Source: a virus
DNA: 22,338 nucleotides
IMG/VR virus record: IMGVR_UViG_3300017708_002382
Span: 1-22,338 of that record
Reading direction: 5' to 3' (one strand)
The position numbers were made by a program, and so were the translations under genes. The notes beneath the pieces are model-generated. The model was not told where the DNA came from. It ran no database searches and worked only from the letters and a program-made list of their open reading frames with translations. Of the stretch, positions 7,101 to 14,897 are shown one piece after another (positions within the stretch are counted from its first letter, which is position 1; each line of letters starts with the position of its first letter).

Positions 7101-9739
7101 TTTGCAAGATCCTTATGCCAAACAATCCAGTCTGCTGCTTCGCCATAGTTTTTGACAATAATCATGCCAGGGTTAGCACTTAGGCCGTGCCCGACAGTTC
7201 CATCAGATGCTGTCCCTGTCCACTTAACAACGGAAAATCCTTTTGCCTGATTTGCACTAACCTGACTGGTTATTGTTCCATCTGTATTAGACGAGGCAGT
7301 ACCACCGGCTTTCCAGGCCCAAGCAACGTAAGTGGCGTTATTAGTATTACTGCCACCATCACTAGTTAAAGTAAATCCATTTGAATCAAATGACGCAAGC
7401 CGGTTGCCAGTAAATTCCGCTCCGTTGTAATCACTTTGAATAGTTTTTGATGCACCTCGGACTGAATCTTGAATGTTGTGGTTACCTGTACCATTACGTC
7501 TTTTAGTCCATACTAGGTCAGGCTGAAAACCCACCGTTATTGCTGTCTGTTGAGCATTGCCGGTATAAGTAACCGCCTTGAAGTTTTGCCCAGGCGTTGT
7601 GTCGCCTGTTGAAGCCGTAAGGTTATTGACATTAAAGTGATTGCCAATATCATCGGCAAACGCCATGTAGATATAAGTGCCACCACCTCGGATATTTCCG
7701 TTGTCACCAGTAGCAGGTATCGAGAAACCATTTGACTCAAATGTGATGTCACCAACACCGCCAGGGTCGCCTTCTACTCTCTCCCTGTTAGCAGTGAGAT
7801 GGTTTGCACCGCCGCGCGTTGAGTCATACATGACCCACTGATAGCCACCCGAACCTGCACCTCGTATTAAAACAAATGCAGGCTTAAAACCTGTAGTGAT
7901 GGTTTGAGCTTCGTTTGTGCTGGAAGCATAAGTCCCAATTTTGCTATACCCAGCGATCTCTGCGAAGCAATATGCATATGCATCGCCGCTATTGTCTGCT
8001 TGGTAAGTAAATACACTTGAAGTTGGACTACTGTAAGACGAGTTATTGCCGCCACCTGTGCTGTTCAAGACATAGTAATCATAAGAGCCATCAACTACTG
8101 TCGTATAAACAAGCCAATCAGCACTCTTATTTTCTTTCATGATGATCAGCTTTGGAGCTACACCTAAACCGTGCCCCGTTGTTGCAGCATTACCGTTGCC
8201 TGTCCACTTGACAACGGAAAATCCATATGCCTGATTTGCACTTACCTGACTGGAAATTGCTCCGTCAGTATTAGTCGAGGCAGTACCACCGGCTGCCCAG
8301 CACCAAGCAACGTAGGTTTTTCCTGAGACATTTGCGCCGCTGGCATTTGAGTCGGCTCCCAGAGCAAATCCTTGGTCAGTAAAAGCAGTCAGGTTGTCTG
8401 TGCTGGTATCCGGTGCCGAGGGATCGTTGGGAAATAAGCGGTTACCTGCGCCTCTAATAGTGTCATAAATTTGATGCCAGGTCGCATGGTTACGAGACTT
8501 TATCCATACCATTCCTGGTTTAAAACCGACGCTAACTTGCTTAGAACTGCCTGTACCGTTGTACGTTACCGCCTTAAAGTTTTGACGTTTATCTGTTGTA
8601 TTTGATGTTGAACTTGTGTCGTATCCAAGCGTTATATCGGAGCTGTTGTCAGAGAAGTTAAGGTGGAAGCCGTTAACGCCAGCAGGAATGTTAGAGGAAG
8701 TGTCTTCCAAAATGTTTCCATCTACATATACTGCGCTGACGTTTTCGTAGCTGGTCCAGCGCTTCCATTCCATTTTGCTAATAGAAATACCGGTCCAAGC
8801 ATTGGGAATCAGCCAGCCATTGGTTGAGTTTTCTGTAAGCTCAATAGTTGTACCGTCTGATGCCTTTGTGAGTCGAAGATAACGATAATTTGTTCCACCT
8901 GTAGCGCCGCCGTTGTTAGTGTTATAAGTGAATGTTCCGTTATTCAAAGTAAAGGTAACAGGTCTCTCGGTAATAGTTGTATAGCTTCCGCTATTCAACG
9001 CGCCATTTGCGTATGTAGATGTATTGCCATCAAACATTGTGGACGCATTCTGGGATGTGCTGCTGCTGCTGTACGAAATAGTAATAGTACTGGCAGAGCC
9101 GTTATAACTGCCCTCATAATCTTTTGGCTGCCACACACCGTTGTCATCGGTCTCGCCCAGGTCACTCGGTGACGCTGCGATTCCGTCGAGAAAGTGTACC
9201 TCGGCTAAATACGCATTTAAAATATTACTTGCGTCAGTGCTAATTCTTTGCAAGTATGACCCGTCATTGACGCGAGTATTAATATTTTGCCCTGGCCAAT
9301 TAGTACCTGCGGTAAGAGTCTGCTGAACGCCGTTGACCCAAATTTTAACTCTATTTGAGTCAGTAGCTTGAGTCGTGTCTACTGCACATACGACGTGCAT
9401 CCACGCGCTAGGGTCACGAAAAACAGCATCAGTATATACATAAAAATTATCTCCACCGTATTGATCAACTTGTATGTGATCTGAGCTATTAAATTTTAAA
9501 AGAGTGTAATTGCTACCTTGTCCTCCGTGAAGCAATGCACCGTTAGTTCCAATGCCGCTGCGTTTAACCCAACCGCTCCACGTCCACGTTTTTTGATTAC
9601 CTCCAGAATTTCCCCTACTCAGGTAACTTGTATCTGCTGAATTGAACCTAAGGCTACGAGAAATCTGGTAGCCACTACCAGCCGCAGCGGCGCTTGCTCC
9701 TGAAGCTCCGCTCAGCGCACTGTTATTAACTACGCTCAT
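4133..9739 (-). CDS. Giant modular virion adhesin / tail fibre (LamG, repeats, SPRY)
   Basis: This 1868-residue protein is the largest gene in the window. After an Ala/Gly/Ser leader, residues about 28-195 form a laminin-G/concanavalin-like domain (TWTWSGWVKRSG, WVNGVQQTL, AEVHFLDG). A second beta domain follows to about 370. From about 385 and 718 come two copies of a roughly 330-residue module (QNFKAVTY, GFKPGMVWIKSR, YVAWCWAAGG, GFSVVKWTG, YIYMAFAD). Partial copies lie near 1268 and 1663 to the end. I believe this matches a marine-phage domain known as DUF7483. A SPRY-like domain lies at about 1065-1265 (GKWYYEATI, KLWLGMNN, VNFGQRSFSY). Such proteins are predicted receptor-binding fibres. 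The start is an ATG preceded by GGAGAT, overlapping the upstream TGA. A candidate chaperone follows directly. Confidence 0.85.
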   Translation of the reverse strand: MSVVNNSALSGASGASAAAAGSGYQISRSLRFNSADTSYLSRGNSGGNQKTWTWSGWVKRSGIGTNGALLHGGQGSNYTLLKFNSSDHIQVDQYGGDNFYVYTDAVFRDPSAWMHVVCAVDTTQATDSNRVKIWVNGVQQTLTAGTNWPGQNINTRVNDGSYLQRISTDASNILNAYLAEVHFLDGIAASPSDLGETDDNGVWQPKDYEGSYNGSASTITISYSSSSTSQNASTMFDGNTSTYANGALNSGSYTTITERPVTFTLNNGTFTYNTNNGGATGGTNYRYLRLTKASDGTTIELTENSTNGWLIPNAWTGISISKMEWKRWTSYENVSAVYVDGNILEDTSSNIPAGVNGFHLNFSDNSSDITLGYDTSSTSNTTDKRQNFKAVTYNGTGSSKQVSVGFKPGMVWIKSRNHATWHQIYDTIRGAGNRLFPNDPSAPDTSTDNLTAFTDQGFALGADSNASGANVSGKTYVAWCWAAGGTASTNTDGAISSQVSANQAYGFSVVKWTGNGNAATTGHGLGVAPKLIIMKENKSADWLVYTTVVDGSYDYYVLNSTGGGNNSSYSSPTSSVFTYQADNSGDAYAYCFAEIAGYSKIGTYASSTNEAQTITTGFKPAFVLIRGAGSGGYQWVMYDSTRGGANHLTANRERVEGDPGGVGDITFESNGFSIPATGDNGNIRGGGTYIYMAFADDIGNHFNVNNLTASTGDTTPGQNFKAVTYTGNAQQTAITVGFQPDLVWTKRRNGTGNHNIQDSVRGASKTIQSDYNGAEFTGNRLASFDSNGFTLTSDGGSNTNNATYVAWAWKAGGTASSNTDGTITSQVSANQAKGFSVVKWTGTASDGTVGHGLSANPGMIIVKNYGEAADWIVWHKDLANTTTQYLHLNNSNGVASGYDVWNDTAPTSSVIHVGTNGHTNSNNKGIIAYCWSEISGFSKFGSYTGTSSANYISTGFKPAFVIIRSTNGSNWHLLDSNRGSSWLEANGTSSENSNSNISITYLDNGFTVDGSNVNYNGYNYIYMAFADNLPGEGCDSLVDTPEQRAAQTDSGAGGEVVGNYATWNPLDKNSNITLSNGNLDAAETSGANHFAGRATMKYPATGKWYYEATITTLGGACCIGVDNSGLANPSLSNSGVFLILVNSSNNVQRYIGSSTTSFDSAYGNPAVGSVLQVAYDADADKLWLGMNNVWMGSGSSANGNPGAGSEATASNVSDPFPSVNLVTSALSVNFGQRSFSYAAPTNFLALNTANLPDPTIADGSTAMDATLYNGNNATAQTITGINHSPDFVWYKHRSSGSSNGLFDTVRGANQYLTSNTAAAEQTISGVTSFTNDGFTLGTDTGANGSGTWVAWTWEGGDLVTNSSYDQSAIWSGMMTSTGNGIEAANPATSGFNGILTGLGCRVNGNSSMTWTPAGGYAFTGSVIIYCAGDGMPSGNQFTCVHAGGTLDFSSSVTTGTTNTAVNLTNLGITSPITSITIASGVSNPRFSGIEIGGKLLVDTGVIPAGGLNSSVYNQTAVWSNIATLSSGSVNSSYPLTNGFDGSIYTLAEGDTTDAYIEIPISTTIASGGVRVNAAVTSNQPLYINLYNGSTNVETVTGDQSGRQWYATTYAGPITKIRIQRSGRAWEFYAVEVNGKILVDQGSTPAVNVPSISSTCRANPSAGFSITSWTGTGANATIGHGLNAAPKMVWLKRRSSVEHWQVFHTSIPNNTFLSLSDSGVNFTNPDVWNSTDPTSSAFSFISTANVSGEDFIAYCFAPVPGYSAFGSYVGNAGSSNFVHLGFKPKLLIIKRSSDGSNGWHMADTARSPGNVANEYLYADTSGQEQTNGSIDILSNGFCLKADAQTTNNSGVTYIYMAWASHPSQNARAR
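7223..7310 (-). repeat. Internal adhesin repeat, copy B
   Basis: This stretch is close to identical in DNA to 8207-8294, an offset of 984 bases (328 codons). It encodes the end of one module and the start of the next (AGGTASSNTDGTITSQVSAN). High DNA identity against otherwise diverged modules suggests a recent duplication or gene conversion. Confidence 0.75.
8207..8294 (-). repeat. Internal adhesin repeat, copy A
   Basis: This is the partner of the stretch at 7223-7310. It encodes AGGTASTNTDGAISSQVSAN and the following GFSVVKWTG. Only a minority of bases differ by eye. Confidence 0.75.
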
Positions 9740-10242
9740 GAGTAATCTCCAGTGAAGACTGCGTGGATTGATGTACCGGATCTAACGATGTAATCCACTC
9801 GGTCTACTTTGTTAGCCGCGCTGAGTGTTGGTGCTGTCCCGCCAGCGAAATCCCAGGAACTTCCCCAGGCACCTGTATAACCTGTGCTGCCCTGAATGAG
9901 GAAGATTGAACCTGATTGTCCTGCAACAAGGTTGGTCGGATTAGCAATGGTCAACGCTTCTCCAAGCGTCAATACAAAATTATTGGATAACGCAAAGTCA
10001 GGAGTAACGGTCGCCCCTGACGTCAAGGTCGTAACTGCACCGCGCTGCGCAGCAGTGAAATTTTGAGCAACGTCAGTCTTTGCGGTATCTGCGTCGAATG
10101 CTTGGATTGTTGTACCAATGTCAGTGGTATTAGCCTTCGCGTTCAGTTGAGTAGTTGTCGCAATACCACTTACCGCAACATCACTGTCTGACCCTGAGTT
10201 GTTAAAGGTCAGTGTATCTACTTTAATTTTTCCGTAAGCCAT
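9736..10242 (-). CDS. Small fibre/adhesin-adaptor-like virion protein
   Basis: The 168-residue product begins MAYGKIKVDTLTFNNSGSD, an opening I associate with fibre-base proteins of marine phages. A short helical Ala/Thr stretch follows, and then a compact beta domain (FVLTLGEALTIANPTNLVAG, GSTGYTGAWGSSWDFAGG, RVDYIVRSGTSIHAVFTGDY). That second half resembles the C-terminal domain of phage fibre proteins in which a Trp/Phe-rich loop precedes a final strand. Its TGA overlaps the ATG of the giant adhesin (ATGA), so the two are probably made together. This protein is therefore a good candidate for the adaptor that seats the fibre. No enzymatic motif is seen, and the family is not named with confidence. 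Confidence 0.75.
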   Translation of the reverse strand: MAYGKIKVDTLTFNNSGSDSDVAVSGIATTTQLNAKANTTDIGTTIQAFDADTAKTDVAQNFTAAQRGAVTTLTSGATVTPDFALSNNFVLTLGEALTIANPTNLVAGQSGSIFLIQGSTGYTGAWGSSWDFAGGTAPTLSAANKVDRVDYIVRSGTSIHAVFTGDYS

Positions 10243-10248
10243 GGTCGA

Positions 10249-11433
10249 TTAAGCAAGTACTACGAGTTGTGAGCTAGAGCTGACGGTGATTGTTACACCT
10301 GAATCTAGCGCTATTGGGCCGTTGCAAGATGCGTTGATGTTGGCTGCAATCACTTTGTTCTCGGATAATGTTTGCGGCGTTTCAAGGAACTGACCCCCGA
10401 CATTTCCGAATGAAAGAACACCACTTCCATCAGTGATTACAGCTTGGCCGGCAGAGCCATCTGCGTCCGGCAAAGTGAATGTTGCCGAGGTCGTTGCGCT
10501 TTGGCTTTTCTTGAATGCTGTAAAGGGGCCACCGCCGAGTGTGTTCTTCTGAAAGGTAAAGGTTTTATCGCCTCTAATATCGATATTGCCGCTGAAGAAC
10601 TGATTTGTATTTATATCAGAGTGGGTATGCAGGTCCCGCCTAACCAGTATGTTTTCAAGAGTAGTTTCGAGAGTGTCATCGTTAAGGCTGTTGAGCTTGA
10701 GCTCGACCTTTGCTGTAGTTCCTAAGACAATCTCGTTGTTGTCGTTAGTCACCCATGACAGATTTCCGCCAGATCCACTTGTCTGCAGAATCTGCCCAGC
10801 CGTCCCCGTGTCATCGGGAAGCGTCAAAGTGTAATTAGCAGCGGCACTGTGAGCAGGGCCTTTGAGCTTGACGCCATGAGCATTCGTCTCACAGTTCAGT
10901 GTGATGCTTCCGGATCCACTGTTTGAGTCACCCAGTACGACTGGCGAAAGGCTTTTTAAGAATCGGCCGTCTGGGTCCTTGGGAGCAAAGCTTCTCCATG
11001 CCCAGTTACTGCTGCTGCTGTTGTACTCAAGCCTTACCAGCAAGGTTGATGCGCCTACAAAGCCAGAAGGCATTCCGCTCAGTGAGCTGAAGCTCTCAAT
11101 GCCTGTTGAATCGAGTAATTCAATCTTGTCCCCATTGGCTGGACTTGATGGAATTGCGGCGACATTTGCTTTTTCTTTGTAGACGTCTGCCGTAGCAGCC
11201 AGAGCCTGGTTTGCTGTGGAGATAGCCGATGCATTATCTCCTCCAACCGTTACCCATGCTGAACCGTCGTACAGCATGAAGCGAGAGTTTGACGTGTCAA
11301 ACCACTGATCTCCATCAACCGGATTACTTGGCTCTGTGGCAGATCTAGGAATATTGGCACTGTGCTCTACACGGTCATTGACCGGCATCTCTTGAGCAAT
11401 GCCGTTGACTAATACAAGCGGAAACCGATTCAT
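10249..11433 (-). CDS. Tail-fibre-like structural protein
   Basis: The 394-residue product has an N-terminal virion-type segment (PSNPVDGDQWFDTSNSRFML, YDGSAWVTVGG), seen in many tail-fibre proteins as a short beta motif. It also carries fibre repeats of the type LPDDTGTAGQILQTSGSG, NLSWVT and LPDADGSAGQAVITDGSG, VLSF. Such Leu-Pro-Asp...Gly-x-Leu-x-Trp units are common in trimeric fibre shafts of phages and cyanophages. A short helix precedes a beta-rich end (GVTITVSSSSQLVVLA). The start ATG shares a base with the upstream TAA (TAATG), and a six-base gap separates it from the next gene. Role as a structural fibre or fibre-base component is well supported by repeats and position, but the exact location in the virion is inference. 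Confidence 0.8.
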   Translation of the reverse strand: MNRFPLVLVNGIAQEMPVNDRVEHSANIPRSATEPSNPVDGDQWFDTSNSRFMLYDGSAWVTVGGDNASAISTANQALAATADVYKEKANVAAIPSSPANGDKIELLDSTGIESFSSLSGMPSGFVGASTLLVRLEYNSSSSNWAWRSFAPKDPDGRFLKSLSPVVLGDSNSGSGSITLNCETNAHGVKLKGPAHSAAANYTLTLPDDTGTAGQILQTSGSGGNLSWVTNDNNEIVLGTTAKVELKLNSLNDDTLETTLENILVRRDLHTHSDINTNQFFSGNIDIRGDKTFTFQKNTLGGGPFTAFKKSQSATTSATFTLPDADGSAGQAVITDGSGVLSFGNVGGQFLETPQTLSENKVIAANINASCNGPIALDSGVTITVSSSSQLVVLA

Positions 11434-11993
11434 TAGTTAGTAAGCGCTGGAGCTACTGGATGGACGTCAAGCTCAGTGGCAGAAATTGCGGTTCCAACCT
11501 GTACTGAATACACACCCCCGCCATTGGGAGGCGTAAGTGTGATTGCACCATCAGTATCTAAGTAGTATTCAGAGCCAATTGTTAAACCTGTATGCCCTCC
11601 GCATGGACCTCTTACTACGATCGTCACTGACTCGTCAGCACTATTCACAGCATCTCTTACCAAGCCAATTACATTGGCTTTCGCGAATGTTGTTGACTTT
11701 GTTGCTTTGTGGATTTTGCCGTCCGAGTTTTTAATATAAACCGCATCTCCTTGAGCTAAAGCTTCTCCCGCAGTGCCTGAAGCAAGTGCTGCATTCCCCT
11801 TCGTTCCGGAGATTGCGGTTTCTAGGTCGATTAACGCTTGAATGATGCCTGCCGTGTTTGAGGGATATGCCTTCACTGTCTGACCTGCGGCGTTAATGCA
11901 TGCATTGATTGCGGCGATAATGCCTGATGTATTTTCTGCGTAGCGTCCTCCATATAGAGGTTTAACGCGTGGATTAAGAGGCTCAGTTGTCAC
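11433..11993 (-). CDS. Virion structural protein, fibre/baseplate-associated
   Basis: The 186-residue product starts at a GTG (VTTEPLNPRVKPLYGG), with GGAGG about 13 bases upstream, longer than ideal. The first 60 residues are helical and contain two related units (NTSGIIAAINACINAAG, NTAGIIQALIDLE). The second part is a beta domain (EALAQGDAVYIKNSDGKIHK, VIGLVRDAV, GSEYYLDTDGAIT). The latter is the common phage-structural domain in which a Gly-Asp-x-Val-Tyr strand is followed by an Ile/Val-Gly-Leu turn and a Tyr-Leu-Asp-x-Asp-Gly hairpin. It lies between the Cys-rich 481-residue protein and the fibre gene, with a TAATG overlap to the latter. It is likely a trimeric connector between tail and fibres. 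That role is inference. Confidence 0.75.
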   Translation of the reverse strand: MTTEPLNPRVKPLYGGRYAENTSGIIAAINACINAAGQTVKAYPSNTAGIIQALIDLETAISGTKGNAALASGTAGEALAQGDAVYIKNSDGKIHKATKSTTFAKANVIGLVRDAVNSADESVTIVVRGPCGGHTGLTIGSEYYLDTDGAITLTPPNGGGVYSVQVGTAISATELDVHPVAPALTN

Positions 11994-12028
11994 GGCTAAT
12001 GCAATGCCTCCAGTCTTATTCTATACAG

Positions 12029-13474
12029 CTACGGAACTATCTTCGGCGTGGTTGGAACGTCGTCAGGCAAGAATTCAAGTATTGGATACGTGACGCCACT
12101 CTTGGGGACTGTTGCTTGAAATTGCTGAGTTGTTGCATTAAAGCATTGCAATTTTTGCGTGCCCCTTTCAAGCCACCAGTCGTTATTCCTACACCAGGAA
12201 GCGAGTGGTTCATCACGATCGTTCCACAGCATTGGCGCATTACTAGGACGAATATTGTCACGGACATCGCCTCCTGGGAATAACGTCAGGCCTGCTGATT
12301 CGGCAATCGTCAAAACGAATCGATCAAAGCTCAATCTGCGATTTGCGAAATACTCAAGGTATTCCCGTGGATCAAGAGCTTTCTCTGCAGACGCCATGAA
12401 CTCCAATACGTCTCGCTCTGAAGCAGTCGGGTAATCGTCGGGCTCGAGCCAAGGGACTCCACAAGCCCATCTCTGCGCATGAATATGTTTGCACTCTCTG
12501 CGTTGGTCCTTGCGGTTTGGCAGTGACCTCCACTGCCTGTAGTAACCAACACCCTCACGTTCCCATGCGCTGTTGACACTTCTGTTTGCGTTCGGCAGCG
12601 GGAACGTCTCGAGTGTTGCCTTTCTCTCTGGTTTATCGAGATTGGCAACGGCGCCGCCTAAGCAATCTGGGCAGCAGCAGAAAAAGCTGAACGACGATGC
12701 CAAGTGCTTCGTCCCGTCATCCTTCCATTTCAAGTCTGGAATCGTTGCATCGTCTGGATCGTATTTTTCTTTCTTCCAATAGATGTGACCGTTTCTATTG
12801 ACTCGTCGATGCGGTTTCGACAGATCAAACGTCATCGTCATGCTGCTTACCGAGACAGCAATCAAGGTGAAGGCAACGCTGTCTGTGTCTCGCCTGACAA
12901 GGTCGTCAGGAAAACTTGGCCCTATCGCGGAGTCTTCAAATTGGTCGCCGATGCAGACCGTATAGATCCCAAGTTGCTGAGCGTTGTAAATCCCAGTGAC
13001 GTTGTAGGTGATCGTGTGATTACTGGGGTCAGGGTCGCTCTGGTTGTATGTCAGAGCTGACGCCTGAATAGGTTGCGGGAACAAAAAGCTGCCACGCACA
13101 CGGGTTGCCACGTACCAAGCATTCTCTGGACTTGTTGAGCTTGGAAACAGAGTGACGACCTCTCTACTGCCGGTTGACTCGATTTCGTCAGTCGTCGATG
13201 AGGGGTTGGCGTTGAGGAACCTCGCCAAGATATTGAATTGCCTATCGCCCCAGGTCCGGCCTTTGCCGAAGTAATACTCCTGGCCAAGCTTCCATCGCTT
13301 GTAGTCAGACTCTCGGTTGTACTGCTCGACAATTGTTGGGAACTGGACCGATCCATATTCACCCGCACCAGTCCCTGCTCCTGGGTACAGACCTTTCGCC
13401 CTTGGGGTTATTGGTCTTTTAACTGAAGCCAGCTTGAAATTACGGCCCAGGTTTGAACCAAGCCCTTTAGCCAT
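12029..13474 (-). CDS. Virion-type protein with SWIM-like Cys/His zinc motif
   Basis: The 481-residue product starts at the ATG at 13474, preceded by an excellent AAGGAG site. A longer in-frame form to 13546 is rejected for lack of such a site. The N-terminal half looks like a beta-rich structural protein (YGSVQFPTIVEQYNRES, WKLGQEYYFGKGRTWGDRQF). Around residues 264-330 it carries CCCPDCLGG followed 59 residues later by ECKHIHA. That order, Cys-x-Cys...Cys-x-His with Cys-Pro-Asp and Cys-Lys-His-Ile, matches the SWIM zinc-finger pattern, although the loop is unusually long. The last third is mostly helical (SERDVLEFMASAEKALDPRE). It lies in the tail part of the late operon. The structural role is inferred from context and the zinc-site claim from motif alone. 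Confidence 0.78.
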   Translation of the reverse strand: MAKGLGSNLGRNFKLASVKRPITPRAKGLYPGAGTGAGEYGSVQFPTIVEQYNRESDYKRWKLGQEYYFGKGRTWGDRQFNILARFLNANPSSTTDEIESTGSREVVTLFPSSTSPENAWYVATRVRGSFLFPQPIQASALTYNQSDPDPSNHTITYNVTGIYNAQQLGIYTVCIGDQFEDSAIGPSFPDDLVRRDTDSVAFTLIAVSVSSMTMTFDLSKPHRRVNRNGHIYWKKEKYDPDDATIPDLKWKDDGTKHLASSFSFFCCCPDCLGGAVANLDKPERKATLETFPLPNANRSVNSAWEREGVGYYRQWRSLPNRKDQRRECKHIHAQRWACGVPWLEPDDYPTASERDVLEFMASAEKALDPREYLEYFANRRLSFDRFVLTIAESAGLTLFPGGDVRDNIRPSNAPMLWNDRDEPLASWCRNNDWWLERGTQKLQCFNATTQQFQATVPKSGVTYPILEFLPDDVPTTPKIVP

Positions 13475-13577
13475 GTCTCCTTCGATGCCTTGACGACGCT
13501 GGTCTGCAGTCCCAAAGGTGTGCGAAGAAGACCGTTGTCGATGCAATCAATACCGCGCTCAGAAGAATCACAGTCAA
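13467..13577 (-). CDS. 36-residue single-helix membrane ORF
   Basis: The 99-base gap between two well-supported genes holds a short ORF starting with TTG at 13577. The TTG overlaps the TGA of the upstream gene by two bases and has AAGG about five bases upstream. The peptide begins with a strong hydrophobic helix (TVILLSAVLIASTTVFFAHL), has one cysteine (WDC) and ends in an arginine/histidine-rich tail. It stops at TAA inside the first codons of the 481-residue gene, whose AAGGAG site lies within this ORF. Hydrophobicity, coupling and lack of any other use for the gap favour a real gene. Against it are the TTG start, the small size and the possibility that the tail simply reflects overlap. Confidence 0.45.
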   Translation of the reverse strand: MTVILLSAVLIASTTVFFAHLWDCRPASSRHRRRHG

Positions 13578-14326
13578 CGGAACCTTGATGCGTAGTAGCT
13601 AGACGTACCGGTAGGACTGCTTTGTCGTTGACCTTGCGCGGATCCTCCTGTTGGACGAGCCTGTCGTATCCGCTCAACGACCGGACCACCCTTGCCTGAG
13701 AGCGCTCCGCTTTCAGCCTGGATGTTTTTCTCGATCTCTACAGCCCTGTCGTCAGCAGCTCGAACGCCAGCTCTGCCTCCAGCCAATGAAGCGATTCCGC
13801 CCTGGGCAACATTCGATCCACCAACTGTGCTGCCCATTCGCAGCCCCTGTAGTTGGCGACCAACGGCTTCGTCGCGATATCTTTGCGCCTCATCTCTTGC
13901 GGTCTCGTACTCAGCAGTCCGCTCATTGAACATGTCTTCAAAGCGGCTGGCGCTGGCCTGGGCTTCGCCGAGCTGGCTCGTAAGGCCAGTGACCTGTCCA
14001 AGAGCCTGGTTGTATTGACTAGTTAGTCCACCAATTTGGTCCTTGTAGTTTCCTAGCTGTCTTTCGTAGTCGTCTAGTTGACTTTCATACTTTTGAGCTT
14101 CAAGTATTGCTTGGTTTCTTTCAGCCTCAAATACACTTGCTTGCTGAGATCGCTCGTATTGCTCTTGATTTCTTTTAACCGCTTCTGGGCTGGTCGCTAT
14201 TTCTCTTTTAATATCCTCAATGCTTCTACCACTTGCCACTTGGCCCTGGTAGTGCTGGAAGCCACCTTCGTCCGGCTCCCTGCGAAGAATGTCTTGGTAT
14301 AACTTCCTGATGTCTTCCGCAGCCAT
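13574..14326 (-). CDS. Coiled-coil virion-type protein with DUF4214-like head
   Basis: The 250-residue product opens with a short domain at about residues 5-48 (IRKLYQDILRREPDEGGFQH, YQGQVASGRSIEDIKREIA) that fits the DUF4214 pattern: Leu-Tyr-x-x-(Ile/Val)-Leu-x-Arg-x-Pro-Asp-x-x-Gly, then a Gly-x-Ser/Arg-Ile turn and a Ser-Pro-Glu end. A long coiled coil follows (about 50-160; repeated Gln/Tyr/Leu/Glu heptads such as YERQLGNYKDQIGGLTSQYN). The tail is a Gly/Ser/Arg-rich, disordered C-terminus with DDRAVEIEKNI as a last helix. The start ATG overlaps the upstream TAA by one base. Coiled coil plus disordered tail in a late operon suggests an internal or tail-core protein, possibly ejected with the DNA, but no motif proves it. 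Confidence 0.72.
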   Translation of the reverse strand: MAAEDIRKLYQDILRREPDEGGFQHYQGQVASGRSIEDIKREIATSPEAVKRNQEQYERSQQASVFEAERNQAILEAQKYESQLDDYERQLGNYKDQIGGLTSQYNQALGQVTGLTSQLGEAQASASRFEDMFNERTAEYETARDEAQRYRDEAVGRQLQGLRMGSTVGGSNVAQGGIASLAGGRAGVRAADDRAVEIEKNIQAESGALSGKGGPVVERIRQARPTGGSAQGQRQSSPTGTSSYYASRFR

Positions 14327-14862
14327 TAGAAAAATCCTCCCTGGGCAAATACGTGTACTCGAGTAGTCGAGCTTGGAGCAGTCAATGCTGCGCTAACTCC
14401 GACATAAAGAAGAGCCCCAGAAGGGACGTAAAGTCCTGTATTTTTCTTGTCAGTTTCAGATGCAAACGTCGTTGTCGTCGCTGCTGGCCCTGCCAGGTTT
14501 GGAACCGGAACACTCAGAGGGGGCAGTGAGACATTTGTCCTCTCGCCTGCTGCTGACGAGCTAATTGTTTCACTCGCGACGCAGACGGTATTTGCGCTGC
14601 TAATCGCCGAGGAATTAGGAGCAATGCTTAGGAAGATAAGGACCTTCGAAGCGGTTGTACTCGCTTCGTTTGCAATGATTGAAACGCTGTCTACAACACC
14701 GCCGTCATTGCTAAGGCAGTCCACGAGTAAAACACATCCGCCTCCGCTTGGTGTATTGAAATCAGTGGCACTGGTTAGTCCAGCGGCACCTCCAATTGTT
14801 GCGAACGAATGCAGCGGCCGGTCCACCAGCAGCGGCATCTTATTGGAACTACTGGTCGCCAA
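14326..14862 (-). CDS. Beta-rich virion-type protein
   Basis: The 178-residue product starts at a TTG (MATSSSNKMPLLVDRPLHSF) supported by AGGAG seven bases upstream. That start is preferred to the internal ATG eight codons later. The body is Ala/Ser/Thr/Val-rich with alternating hydrophobics (GGGCVLLVDCLSNDGGVVDS, SKVLIFLSIAPNSSA, GLYVPSGALLYVGVSAALT) and a single compact beta fold is likely. The ending (TRVHVFAQGGFF) is aromatic. It has the size and look of a phage capsid-cement or tail-decoration protein, and its position between the capsid genes and the fibres agrees. There is no recognised family. The gene abuts the DUF4214-like gene by TAATG. Confidence 0.65.
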   Translation of the reverse strand: MATSSSNKMPLLVDRPLHSFATIGGAAGLTSATDFNTPSGGGCVLLVDCLSNDGGVVDSVSIIANEASTTASKVLIFLSIAPNSSAISSANTVCVASETISSSAAGERTNVSLPPLSVPVPNLAGPAATTTTFASETDKKNTGLYVPSGALLYVGVSAALTAPSSTTRVHVFAQGGFF

Positions 14863-14897
14863 TTTAATACTCCTGTTTAATCAATCTTAGTTAGTAC

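Noticed and set aside
13692-14018. + strand ORFs opposite the coiled-coil gene
   Set aside because: Open frames opposite Ala/Gln/Glu-rich coding sequence are common. There are no start signals and no recognisable protein.
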